Part shown: positions 41,822 through 49,317 of the stretch, one piece after another
Position numbering within the stretch: position 1 is the stretch's first letter
How the letters are laid out: every line of letters starts with the position of its first letter
Assembly: GCF_009765355.1 (NCBI RefSeq)
Contig: NZ_VTHK01000017.1
Span: forward strand, 1 to 64,000
Length of the DNA: 64,000 bases
Direction of reading: 5' to 3'
DNA from: Amycolatopsis anabasis
GTDB lineage: Bacteria; Actinomycetota; Actinomycetes; Mycobacteriales; Pseudonocardiaceae
Position numbers and translations under genes: made by a program
The notes under the pieces: generated by a model
Databases searched by the model: none
The model's input: the letters and a program-made list of their open reading frames with translations, nothing else
Told to the model about the DNA's origin: nothing

Positions 41822-42703
41822 GTGAACGACACCAATTCGGCCGCATCCGCGACCGTCCTCGGCCTCGGCGAGATGGGCCGGGCCCTGGCGCGCGCGTTCC
41901 TCGCCGACGGCCGCACCACGACCGTGTGGAACCGCACGGCGGCCAAGGCCGACGAACTGGTCGCGCGGGGAGCCGTGCGCGCGGCGACGGTCGGCGAAGC
42001 GGTCGCGGCCAGCCCGGTGGTGGTCGTCTGCGTCCTGGACTACCCCACCGTGCACGAACTGCTCGACCCGCTCGCGGAAACCCTTTCCGGCCGCGTGGTG
42101 GTGAACCTCACCACCGGCACCCCGGCGCAGGCCCGCGAAACCGCCGAATGGGCCGCCCGGCACGGCATCACGTATCTCGACGGCGGGATCATGGCCACCC
42201 CGGACATGATCGCCCAGCCGGGCTCGCTGCTGCTGTACAGCGGTTCGCGGACCGCGTTCGACGAGCACCGCGCGCTGCTGGACCTGCTCGGCGAGAGCCG
42301 GTTCCACGGCGAGGACGCCGGGCTGGCCTCGCTGCACGATCTGGCGCTGCTCTCGGCGATGTACTCGATGTTCGCGGGGTTCCTGCACGCCACCGCGCTG
42401 GTCGGCACCGAAGGGGTGCAGGCGACGGAGTTCGCGCCGACGGTGGTCGGCTGGCTCACCGCGCTCGCGCCCATCCTGCCCGAGTTCGCGAAGGTCATCG
42501 ACAGCGGCGACTACGCGAGCGAGGTCCAGAACGTCAACTTCACCAAATCGGCGATCGACAGCATCGTGCGGGTCAGCCGGGACCAGGGGATCGCGGTCGA
42601 CGTGCCCGGGGTGGTCCAGAAGCTGCTCGACCAGCAGGTGGCCGAGGGTCACGGGGAATCCGGTAGCACCCGGATCTACGAAGGAATCCGCCACCCGGCC
42701 TGA
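41822..42703 (+). CDS. NAD(P)-dependent imine-reductase-like protein
   Basis: 293 residues. N-terminal Rossmann fold with VLGLGEMGRALARAFL and the NADPH-type VWNRTAAKADEL; VVNLTTGTPAQARETAEWAARHG and YLDGGIMATPDMI follow. The C-terminal all-helical domain carries GLASLHDLALLSAMYSMFAG, with Asp173 where imine reductases have a catalytic Asp or Tyr. These motifs fit the IRED/reductive aminase family rather than 6-phosphogluconate or 3-hydroxyisobutyrate dehydrogenases. The GTG start at 41822 has GGAGA at a long spacing. Natural substrate unknown. Confidence 0.83.
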   Translation: MNDTNSAASATVLGLGEMGRALARAFLADGRTTTVWNRTAAKADELVARGAVRAATVGEAVAASPVVVVCVLDYPTVHELLDPLAETLSGRVVVNLTTGTPAQARETAEWAARHGITYLDGGIMATPDMIAQPGSLLLYSGSRTAFDEHRALLDLLGESRFHGEDAGLASLHDLALLSAMYSMFAGFLHATALVGTEGVQATEFAPTVVGWLTALAPILPEFAKVIDSGDYASEVQNVNFTKSAIDSIVRVSRDQGIAVDVPGVVQKLLDQQVAEGHGESGSTRIYEGIRHPA

Positions 42704-42715
42704 ACCGCCTACACC

Positions 42716-42798
42716 GGGAGCAAGGGACCTTTACTCCGGTTAGGCCGGAGTAAAGGTCCCTCGCTCCCGTTCTACCGGAGTGAAGGTCCCTTCCTGCC
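42716..42798. repeat. Inverted repeat plus third unit, family B copy 1
   Basis: A 24-base inverted repeat with one mismatch (42716-42739 and 42745-42768) carries GGGAGCAAGGGACCTTTACTCC. A third related unit, ACCGGAGTGAAGGTCCC and following bases, lies at 42774-42798. It acts probably as a terminator between convergent genes. Related copies lie at 44561-44643. Confidence 0.7.
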
Positions 42799-42836
42799 GC
42801 GGCGGGCCGATGGCGGTCCCGGGCGCGCAACTCGGT

Positions 42837-44006
42837 TCACAGTGCTTCCAGGATGGTGGCGTTCGCCTGGCCGCCGCCCTCGCACATGGTCTGCAGGCCG
42901 TACCGGGCGCCGCGCTGGCGCATCGCATTGACCAGGGTGCCCATCAGCCGGGTGCCGCTCGCGCCGAGCGGGTGGCCGATCGCGAGCGCGCCGCCGTTGA
43001 CGTTGACCTTGGCCAGGTCGGCGCCGGTTTCCTGCTGCCAGGCCAGGACCACGCTGGCGAAGGCCTCGTTGACCTCGAACAGGTCGATGTCGGACAGCCG
43101 CAGACCCGCGCGCCGCAGCACCTTCTCGGTGGCCGGGACGATGCCGGTGAGCATGAGCAGCGGGTCCGAACCGGTCACCGCGAAACTGTGCAGGCGCGCC
43201 AGCGGGCGCAGGCCGAGCCGCGCGGCGACCTCGCTGGAGGTGATCAGCACCGCCGAGGCGCCGTCGTTGATCGGGCTGGTGTTGCCCGCGGTGACCGACC
43301 AGTCGATCTGCGGGAACCGTCGCGCCATCGCGGGATCGACGAAGGACGGCGGGAGCCCGGCGAGCGCCTCGAGCGAGGTGCCCGGACGGACCGATTCGTC
43401 GGTGACCACGTCGCCGATCGGCACGAGCTGGCTGTCGAAGAGGCCGTCGGCGTGCGCCTTCGCCGCCTTCTGGTGCGAGGTGAGCGCGAAGGAATCCATG
43501 GCCTCCCGGCTGATCGCCCACTTCGCCGCGATCAGCTCGGCGCTGATTCCTTGCGGCACAAGGCCTTCCGGGTACCGGGCGGCCAGGCTCGGGCCGAACG
43601 GGTCGGTGCCGGGCGGCACGTTCGACCACATCGGCACCCGGCTCATCGACTCGACCCCGCACGCGATCACCACGTCGTAGGCCCCGGCCAGGACGCCCTG
43701 CGCCGCGAAGTGCACGGCCTGCTGGCTGCTGCCGCACTGCCGGTCGACGGTGGTGGCGGGGACGCTTTCCGGCAGCCCGGCCGCGAGGGCCGCCCAGCGG
43801 GTGGTGTTCTGCGCCTGCTCGCCGACCTGGTCGACGGTCCCGCCGATCACGTCGTCGATCAGTTCCGGGTCGATCCCGGTCCGCTCGACCAGCGCGCGCA
43901 GCGTCTCGGCCAGCAGCGTCACCGGATGCACGTGGTGCAGCGAGCCGCCGGGCTTCCCCTTGCCGATCGGCGTCCGGACCGCTTCCACGATGACCGCGTC
44001 TCGCAT
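42837..44006 (-). CDS. Acetyl-CoA C-acetyltransferase (thiolase)
   Basis: 389 residues. Thiolase motifs: TTVDRQCGSSQQAVHFA with acyl-accepting Cys (about residue 90), VNGGALAIGHPLGASG with the catalytic His, and TMCEGGGQANATILE with the second Cys. The insert SMSRVPMWSNVP resembles acetyl-CoA acetyltransferases of beta-oxidation. It catalyses thiolytic cleavage or condensation of acyl-CoA. Divergent from the HxlR gene with a palindromic operator between. Confidence 0.92.
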   Translation of the reverse strand: MRDAVIVEAVRTPIGKGKPGGSLHHVHPVTLLAETLRALVERTGIDPELIDDVIGGTVDQVGEQAQNTTRWAALAAGLPESVPATTVDRQCGSSQQAVHFAAQGVLAGAYDVVIACGVESMSRVPMWSNVPPGTDPFGPSLAARYPEGLVPQGISAELIAAKWAISREAMDSFALTSHQKAAKAHADGLFDSQLVPIGDVVTDESVRPGTSLEALAGLPPSFVDPAMARRFPQIDWSVTAGNTSPINDGASAVLITSSEVAARLGLRPLARLHSFAVTGSDPLLMLTGIVPATEKVLRRAGLRLSDIDLFEVNEAFASVVLAWQQETGADLAKVNVNGGALAIGHPLGASGTRLMGTLVNAMRQRGARYGLQTMCEGGGQANATILEAL

Positions 44007-44024
44007 GATGCCCTCCTGAAGTTA

Positions 44025-44047
44025 GTGAGTTGGAAACTCCAACTCAC
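44025..44047. promoter_or_regulatory. HxlR operator palindrome
   Basis: GTGAGTTGGA and TCCAACTCAC (44025-44034 and 44038-44047) with a 3-base centre, plus a half-site GAGTTGGAA at 44061-44069. It lies between divergent thiolase and hxlR starts. Confidence 0.65.
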
Positions 44048-44099
44048 GGTTTCACCTCCTGAGTTGGAAATCAAGACGGACCTCTGAGACGATGGCGAC

Positions 44100-44540
44100 A
44101 TGACAGACCGGCCCCGGGCGTGCTCGATCGCGAACGCGCTGGCGATCGTCGGCGAGCGGTGGAGCCTGCTCGCGCTGCGCGAGGTCTTCCTCGGGGTGCG
44201 GCGGTTCGACCAGATCGCGCGGAACACCGGCGCGAGCCGGGACATCCTCACCGCGCGGCTGCGCAAGCTGGTCGAAGCCGGGGTGCTGGAGAAGCGGCAG
44301 TACGAACAGCACCCACCGCGGTACGAATACGTGCTCACCGAACCCGGGCGCGCGCTGCATCCGGTGCTGATCGCGTTGATGGACTGGGGCGACCGCTACG
44401 TCACCGAGGGCCCGGCGCCCACGGTGTGGCGGCACAGCTGCGGCGAGGTCTTCACGCCGCGGACCGTGTGCGAGTGCTGCGGAGAACCGGTCCGCCTCGC
44501 CGATATGACCCTGGTCCGCACCACCCGCCTCCCCGGCTGA
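44100..44540 (+). CDS. HxlR-family transcriptional regulator
   Basis: 146 residues. Winged-helix HxlR domain: CSIANALAIVGERWSLLALREVFLGVRRFDQIARNTGASRDILTARLRKLVEAGVLE. A C-terminal extension has CGEVFTPRTVCECCGE, a four-Cys cluster that looks like a zinc site. The divergent thiolase gene is its probable target through the palindrome 44025-44047. Confidence 0.9.
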   Translation: MTDRPRACSIANALAIVGERWSLLALREVFLGVRRFDQIARNTGASRDILTARLRKLVEAGVLEKRQYEQHPPRYEYVLTEPGRALHPVLIALMDWGDRYVTEGPAPTVWRHSCGEVFTPRTVCECCGEPVRLADMTLVRTTRLPG

Positions 44541-44560
44541 CCCCTGCTCCCGGAGAAACC

Positions 44561-44643
44561 GGCAGGAAGGGACCTTTGCTCCGGTCTCGCGGGAGCAAGG
44601 GAGATTTACTCCGGTTGAACCGTAGTAAAGGTCCCTTGCTCCC
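44561..44643. repeat. Repeat family B, copy 2
   Basis: One unit GGCAGGAAGGGACCTTTGC... at 44561-44585, then an inverted pair (44591-44616 and 44618-44643; three mismatches) with the same GGGAGCAAGGGA core as 42716. It lies between the convergent hxlR and WYL-regulator genes and may end transcription. The unit at 44561 is an inverted copy of that at 42774. Confidence 0.7.
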
Positions 44644-44645
44644 GG

Positions 44646-45641
44646 TCACGATCCCGGAGGTGCGGTGGCGGTGTGCAGGCGGCCGGTGAGGGTGTGCACG
44701 TGGTCGCGGAGTTCGGGGGTCGCCTGGTCGAGGGTGAAGGGGTGGCCCAGGGCGGTCACGGCCATCAGGTGCTGCGCGACCAGGTCGAGGTCGTCGCCGC
44801 CCAGGCGGACCGTGCAGGTTCCGGAGTCGGCGGCGTCCACCCGCCCGGGGATCTGCGCCACGAGCTTGCCCAGCCGCCCCGAGACCACCGGCGCCGCCGC
44901 GTGCACGGTGAGTTCCGCGGTGTACCGGTACGGCGCCGAGGTCAGGGTGCGGGCCAGGTAGGTGGCCGCGTCCGGGGCGGGCAGTTCGCGCGGGGTGAAC
45001 CGCCGGTGGGTCGGCGACGGATGGGCGAGCCGGTCCGCGCGGAAGGTCCGCCAGCCGTCCCGGTCGGGGTCGTAGGCGATCAGGTACCACCGGCCGTACA
45101 CGGTGACCAGGTGATGCGGTTCGACCCGCCGCGAGCTCGGGGTCCCGTCGCGCCCGGTGTACTCGAACGACAGCAGCTCGTGATCGCGGCACGCGGTGGC
45201 GAGCACGGCGAGCGTCGCCGGTTCGGCCCGCGGCCCGCCGCGGAGGAACACCGGCACGGTCGCCCCCGCGACCGCGGCGACCTGCTGCCGCAGCCGCGCG
45301 GGCAGCACCTGTTCCAGTTTGGCCAGCGCGCGCACCGAAGTCTCCTCGATCCCGGACACGCTGCCCCCGGCCGCGGTGAGCAGCCCGGCGGCCACCGCGA
45401 CGGCCTCGTCGTCGTCCAGCACCAGCGGCGGCAGGTTCCGGCCGGACGCGAGCCGGTACCCGCCCGAGGTCCCGGTGGTGCCCTCGACCGGATACCCCAG
45501 TTCCCGCAGCCGTTCGATGTCCCGGCGCACGGTCCGGCCGGTGACCTCGAGCCGCTCGGCGAGTTCGGCGCCGGTCCATTCGCGACGGCTCTGCAACAAC
45601 GTCAGCAGGCGCAGCATCCGGGCGGGCATGTTCGTCGTCAC
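44646..45641 (-). CDS. YafY/WYL-domain transcriptional regulator
   Basis: 331 residues. N-terminal HTH_11-type helix-turn-helix (RLLTLLQSRREWTGAELAERLEVTGRTVRRDIERLRELGYPVEG), a WYL domain with GRWYLIAYDPDRDGWRTFRADRL, and a WCX-like C-terminus. The GTG at 45641 is used; ATG 45629 is an alternative and neither has a good ribosome-binding site. WYL regulators sense nucleic-acid or small-molecule ligands. Divergent from the FAD-oxidoreductase pair; a palindrome is in the gap. Confidence 0.87.
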   Translation of the reverse strand: MTTNMPARMLRLLTLLQSRREWTGAELAERLEVTGRTVRRDIERLRELGYPVEGTTGTSGGYRLASGRNLPPLVLDDDEAVAVAAGLLTAAGGSVSGIEETSVRALAKLEQVLPARLRQQVAAVAGATVPVFLRGGPRAEPATLAVLATACRDHELLSFEYTGRDGTPSSRRVEPHHLVTVYGRWYLIAYDPDRDGWRTFRADRLAHPSPTHRRFTPRELPAPDAATYLARTLTSAPYRYTAELTVHAAAPVVSGRLGKLVAQIPGRVDAADSGTCTVRLGGDDLDLVAQHLMAVTALGHPFTLDQATPELRDHVHTLTGRLHTATAPPGS

Positions 45642-45664
45642 AAAAATCAGCTTGCCACGGATTG

Positions 45665-45681
45665 AGGACACCCGGTGTCCT
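45665..45681. promoter_or_regulatory. Palindromic operator, WYL regulator/FAD oxidoreductase
   Basis: AGGACACC-C-GGTGTCCT (8-base arms, 1-base centre) lies 23 bp before the FAD-oxidoreductase ATG and 24 bp before the WYL-gene start. It is followed by half-site-like GTCCT repeats 10 bp apart. Confidence 0.6.
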
Positions 45682-45704
45682 AAAGCGTCCTTAGGGTCGG
45701 TGCC

Positions 45705-47078
45705 ATGACCAACACCGAATCCCAGACTTTCGACCTCACCGCCGTGCGCGGTCCCGTCTTCCGTCCCGGTGACGACGGTTTCGACGAGGAGCGGGCCGGT
45801 TTCCAGACCGCCTTCGGCCACCGCCCGGCGGTGATCGTCGGCGCCCTCGACGCGGCGGACGTCCAGGCCGCGGTCCGGTACGCCGGATCGCGCGGCCTGC
45901 CGGTGGCCGTGCAGTTGACCGGGCACGGGCTCTCCGTGGCCAACGAAGGCGGCGTGCTGATCAGCACGCGCCGGATGACCGGGGTCCGGATCGACGCGGA
46001 CAGGGGGACCGCGTGGGTCGAGGCGGGGGTGCGCGCGGAACGGCTGATCGACGCCGCCGCGAAGCACGGATTGGCCCCGCTGAGCGGATCCTCCCCGCAC
46101 GTCGGCGTGGTGTCCTACACGCTCAGCGGCGGCCTGGGCCTGATGGCCCGCCAGTACGGCTACGCCGCCGACCACGTGCGCGCCCTCGACGTGGTGACCG
46201 CGGACGGCGAACTCCGGCAGGTCACCGCCGAAGCGGAGCCGGACCTGTTCTGGGCGCTGCGCGGCGGCCGGGACAACTTCGGCGTGGTGACCGGGCTGGA
46301 GGTCGGCCTGGTCCCGGTGACCCGGCTCTACGGCGGGGAGGTGGCCTTCGACGGCGCCACCGATGCCGCGGAGATCCTGAACGCGTACCGGGAATGGACC
46401 ACCACGCTGCCCGACGAGATGACCACGTCGGTGTCCCTGCTCCCGTTCCCGGACGCCCCTTGGGCCCCGGAACCGTTGCGCGGCAAGTACGCCGTCGCCG
46501 TCCGGGTGGTCTACACCGGCGACCCGGCGGAGGGCGAGCGGCTGGTGGCGCCGCTGCGCGCGATCGCCCCGGCCCTGGTCGACTCGGTGCGGGAACTGCC
46601 GTTCACCGAATCCGCCTCGATCTACCACGATCCGACCACGCCGCACGGCTATCTCGGGAACAGCGCCCTGCTCACCGAACTGGATCCCGCGGTGCCGCAA
46701 CGGATCGTGGACATCTCCGGGCCCAGCGCACCGGTCCCGTGCATCGTCGAGGTGCGGCACCTCGGCGGCGCGGTCTCACGCGAACCGGCCGTCCCCAACG
46801 CCGTCGGGCGCCGGGAAGCCCGGTACATCCTGCGCGTGCTGTCCCCGACCGACGGTTTCGACGTGGACGTGATCCGGTCCGTCCACAAGCGATTCTTCGA
46901 CGCGGCGCGGGAACAGACCGTCGGCCGGTCGCTGAACTTCGTCTTCGGGGAGAGCACCGCGACCGAGCAGGCGGCCGAGATCTACGCGCCCGCCGACCTC
47001 CGGCGTCTCGCCGAGCTCAAGGCCGTCTACGACCCGGCGAACACCTTCCGCAGCAACCACAACATCCGCCCGGCCTGA
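45705..47078 (+). CDS. FAD-linked oxidoreductase (VAO/BBE family)
   Basis: 457 residues. FAD-binding_4 domain with VQLTGHGLSVANEGGVLISTRRM (His as potential flavin-link site), GSSPHVGVVSYTLSGGLGLMARQYG and WALRGGRDNFGVVTGLEVGL; the C-terminal BBE segment ends YDPANTFRSNHNIRP. The Cys of bicovalent BBE-type flavinylation is replaced by His in the PHVGV loop, so a bicovalent flavin is unlikely. Such enzymes oxidise alcohols or sugars. The hydrolase gene follows after 11 bp, so the two are co-transcribed. Confidence 0.88.
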   Translation: MTNTESQTFDLTAVRGPVFRPGDDGFDEERAGFQTAFGHRPAVIVGALDAADVQAAVRYAGSRGLPVAVQLTGHGLSVANEGGVLISTRRMTGVRIDADRGTAWVEAGVRAERLIDAAAKHGLAPLSGSSPHVGVVSYTLSGGLGLMARQYGYAADHVRALDVVTADGELRQVTAEAEPDLFWALRGGRDNFGVVTGLEVGLVPVTRLYGGEVAFDGATDAAEILNAYREWTTTLPDEMTTSVSLLPFPDAPWAPEPLRGKYAVAVRVVYTGDPAEGERLVAPLRAIAPALVDSVRELPFTESASIYHDPTTPHGYLGNSALLTELDPAVPQRIVDISGPSAPVPCIVEVRHLGGAVSREPAVPNAVGRREARYILRVLSPTDGFDVDVIRSVHKRFFDAAREQTVGRSLNFVFGESTATEQAAEIYAPADLRRLAELKAVYDPANTFRSNHNIRPA

Positions 47079-47089
47079 GGGGGAGACAC

Positions 47090-47791
47090 ATGACCACGTT
47101 CGTTCTGGTGCCCGGCGCCTTCCACGGCGGCTGGTGGTACGAACCACTCGTGCGCGAGCTGCGGAAGCTCGGGCACACGGCCCATCCGCTGACCCTGACC
47201 GGGATCGGCGACCGCGCTCACCTGATCAGCGCCTCGGTGAACCTGGACACGCACATCCAAGACGTGGTGGGCCTGCTGGAGACCGAGGACATCACCGACG
47301 CCGTGCTGTGCGGGCACAGCGCGGGCGGCATGGTGATCGCCGGGGCCGCCGACCGCGTCCCCGAACGGATCGACGCGGTCGTCCACGTCGACGCCTTCGT
47401 GCCGGGGGACGGGGATTCGATGTGGGACCTGGCCGGGGAGTACTGGCAGCGCCAGTACCTGGCCGGAACCGGAGTGAACGGTTACACGTTCGACCCGTTC
47501 CCCGGCCTGGATCCCCGGACGACCCCGCATCCGCTGGCCGCCGCCCTCCAGCGCATTCGCCTCACCGGGGCGGCGGCCCGGATCCGGCGCCGCGACTTCG
47601 TGTATTTGGCCGCGTTCGAGGAAACCCCGTTCGCCGGGACCTTCGAGCGGCTCCGGAATGATCCCGCCTGGCACGTGCATTCCCTGCCGTACGGGCACAA
47701 CATCATCGGCGAGGCGCCGGACGAGCTGCTGCGGATCCTGCTGGCCGCGGCTCAGTCGAACCGCAAGCGCAGCACCGAACCGGAGGCCTGA
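47090..47791 (+). CDS. Alpha/beta hydrolase (EstC/salicylate-esterase type)
   Basis: 233 residues from ATG 47090 with GGGGGAG upstream. The oxyanion loop VPGAFHGGWWYEPL, nucleophile Ser77 in CGHSAGG and C-terminal His in PYGHNIIGEAPDEL fit small serine esterases. It partners the FAD-linked oxidoreductase upstream, perhaps opening an ester or lactone made by it. Its last 40 bases overlap the convergent lactonase-like gene. Confidence 0.88.
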   Translation: MTTFVLVPGAFHGGWWYEPLVRELRKLGHTAHPLTLTGIGDRAHLISASVNLDTHIQDVVGLLETEDITDAVLCGHSAGGMVIAGAADRVPERIDAVVHVDAFVPGDGDSMWDLAGEYWQRQYLAGTGVNGYTFDPFPGLDPRTTPHPLAAALQRIRLTGAAARIRRRDFVYLAAFEETPFAGTFERLRNDPAWHVHSLPYGHNIIGEAPDELLRILLAAAQSNRKRSTEPEA

Positions 47792-48636
47792 GTCAGGTAG
47801 GCGTCCCCGGGCCGCCCGAAGCCGCGGGCGAACCGGATCGAGGTCGGACGGTCCAAACCGGACAGCAGGAGGCAGGACCGGCCGCGCAGATCGACGCGGT
47901 AGAGCTCGCCGCTGCCGTAGGTGGTCGCGTAGAGCCGGTGGTCGGGACCGACCGCGAGATCGTCGAGCAGCTCGCCCTCCCCGGACGGGGACAGTTCGGC
48001 CAGCCTCTCGTGTTCGCCGGGCCGGGCCCGCGGCACCCGGACGATCGGGGAACGGGGATCCAGGAGCAGCGTGGTGAACACCTGCCCGCCCAGGGTGGTG
48101 ACCCCGTTGGCGCCGTAGAGCGGGACCCGCCAGTCCGGGTCGACGTGGCCACCGGGGCGGAACTTGACCAGCCCGGCGAACGGATCGGAGACGTACAGGT
48201 TCCCCGCCGCGTCGAATTCGGCGCCGTTGGCCGAACCCAGGACGTCACCGGTGACGTAGGGCTCGGGGGCCGGGCGATCGGGATCGAACCGGACCACGCC
48301 CGAAGGCGCGGCATGGCTTGCCGGGTTGTTGCCGAAGTTGGCGTACAGCTGGCCGCCCGGTCCCCGCCGGATCGCGCCGGGCGCGGGCAGCGGAACCGTC
48401 GCGCGGAGGTCACCGGCCGGGCCGTAGGCCTCCAGCCGGTTACCGGTCAGATTCGCCAGCCACACCCGGCCGCGGCCGTCGAACTCGAGGTTCTCGTACC
48501 AGTCGGTGGCGGTGTGGAAGGTGGTGACGGCCGGTTTGTTCCCCGGGCACGAGCCGGTCGCCCCGGCCGCGGCGGCGGTGTGCGCCGGGATCGTGGTCAG
48601 GCCGAGGATCGTCGCGAGCACAACGAAAATCCGCAT
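47752..48636 (-). CDS. Secreted SMP-30/gluconolactonase-like beta-propeller protein
   Basis: 294 residues from ATG 48636, with a signal peptide (VVLATILGLTTIPAHTAAAA). Six-bladed propeller repeats (GRVWLANLTGNRLEAYG, GNLYVSDPFAGLVKF, HRLYATTYGSGELYRVDL) resemble SMP-30/Gluconolactonase/LRE proteins. Whether the calcium ligands of true lactonases are kept is not clear. It overlaps the hydrolase gene end to end. Confidence 0.82.
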   Translation of the reverse strand: MRIFVVLATILGLTTIPAHTAAAAGATGSCPGNKPAVTTFHTATDWYENLEFDGRGRVWLANLTGNRLEAYGPAGDLRATVPLPAPGAIRRGPGGQLYANFGNNPASHAAPSGVVRFDPDRPAPEPYVTGDVLGSANGAEFDAAGNLYVSDPFAGLVKFRPGGHVDPDWRVPLYGANGVTTLGGQVFTTLLLDPRSPIVRVPRARPGEHERLAELSPSGEGELLDDLAVGPDHRLYATTYGSGELYRVDLRGRSCLLLSGLDRPTSIRFARGFGRPGDAYLTQASGSVLRLRFD

Positions 48637-48667
48637 ACCGCACGCTACCGGGAACCTGCCGGGTTCG

Positions 48668-48719
48668 GGGGTCGTGAGTGTTCCGACCGGTTCCAACCGG
48701 CCCAAACACTCACGACCCC
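48668..48719. repeat. Dispersed palindromic intergenic repeat, copy 2
   Basis: Arms 48668-48682 (GGGGTCGTGAGTGTT) and 48705-48719 (AACACTCACGACCCC) around an inner palindrome CCGGTTCCAACCGG (48687-48700). Same element as 11129-11180. Here it lies between two minus-strand genes. Confidence 0.8.
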
Positions 48720-48736
48720 GGTGACTCGGCGAGGGG

Positions 48737-49198
48737 CTACGGCTTGAGGTCGACCGCGGCGCGGAAGGAGCCGTCCATGTAGAACGGCGTCGAGGTGTGC
48801 TCGTGGGTGATCTTCCAGGCGCCGTCGATCTTGCGCAGGCACACCGTCCCGCGGAACCAGAGCTCGAACTTCTCCGGCTCGCCCTGCGGTTTCGCCGAGA
48901 GGCGGTAGAGGCCGTGGCAGTAGGCGACCTCCGCGCCGGCGGCCACCGAGAGGTCGGTGATGTCGAACTCGAGCGGCCCGTCGAAGGTGGCGAACCACTC
49001 CCGCATGCCACGCGGGTCGAGGACCTCGGCGCCCGCGGTCCGCAGGGGCGGGGCGAGGTCGCACCGGACGATCTCCGGTGCGTACTGGGCCACGAGCCGC
49101 TCGGGGTCCTTCGCCCGCATCGCGGACTCCTGTTCGGCCAGCAGTTCGCGGATCCGCGCCTCGTCCTGGCTCACCGCGGTGTCGACCGGTGCGTTCAC
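48737..49198 (-). CDS. SnoaL-like (nuclear transport factor 2 fold) protein
   Basis: 153 residues from GTG 49198, 6 bases after a GGAGG site. A SnoaL/ketosteroid-isomerase-like fold is indicated by ELLAEQESAMRAKDPERLVAQYAPEIV, WFATFDGPLEFDITDLSV and KIDGAWKITHEHTSTPFYMDG. Such proteins are small cone-shaped domains that bind or convert hydrophobic ligands. It is divergent from an ECF42-type sigma-factor gene, with a long palindrome between. Confidence 0.85.
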   Translation of the reverse strand: MNAPVDTAVSQDEARIRELLAEQESAMRAKDPERLVAQYAPEIVRCDLAPPLRTAGAEVLDPRGMREWFATFDGPLEFDITDLSVAAGAEVAYCHGLYRLSAKPQGEPEKFELWFRGTVCLRKIDGAWKITHEHTSTPFYMDGSFRAAVDLKP

Positions 49199-49242
49199 GA
49201 TGCCCTCCCAGGCTCTCCGGCGCCCCCGTCGGGCGCCTCTCG

Positions 49243-49285
49243 TCCGGGACGTCGAAGCCACCGGGGGAGGATTCGACGTCCCGGA
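49243..49285. promoter_or_regulatory. Palindrome between SnoaL and ECF sigma genes
   Basis: 14-base arms (49243-49256 and 49272-49285), each containing GACGTCGAA or its complement, with a 15-base spacer. Both strands therefore read CGTCGA, close to the TGTCGA -35 of ECF42 promoters, and could fire divergently. An alternative is a classical repressor operator. Confidence 0.55.
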
Positions 49286-49317
49286 TGAGAAGATTCCGGC
49301 GAATGCTGGAGGCGCCG

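Noticed and set aside
42716..44643. Insertion sequence around the thiolase-hxlR pair
   Set aside because: Inverted repeats are present, but there is no transposase and both genes have normal composition.
49078..49317. Extended N-terminus of the first ECF sigma factor
   Set aside because: The upstream part is low-complexity and lies opposite the SnoaL gene; GGAGG before GTG 49318 sets the start.
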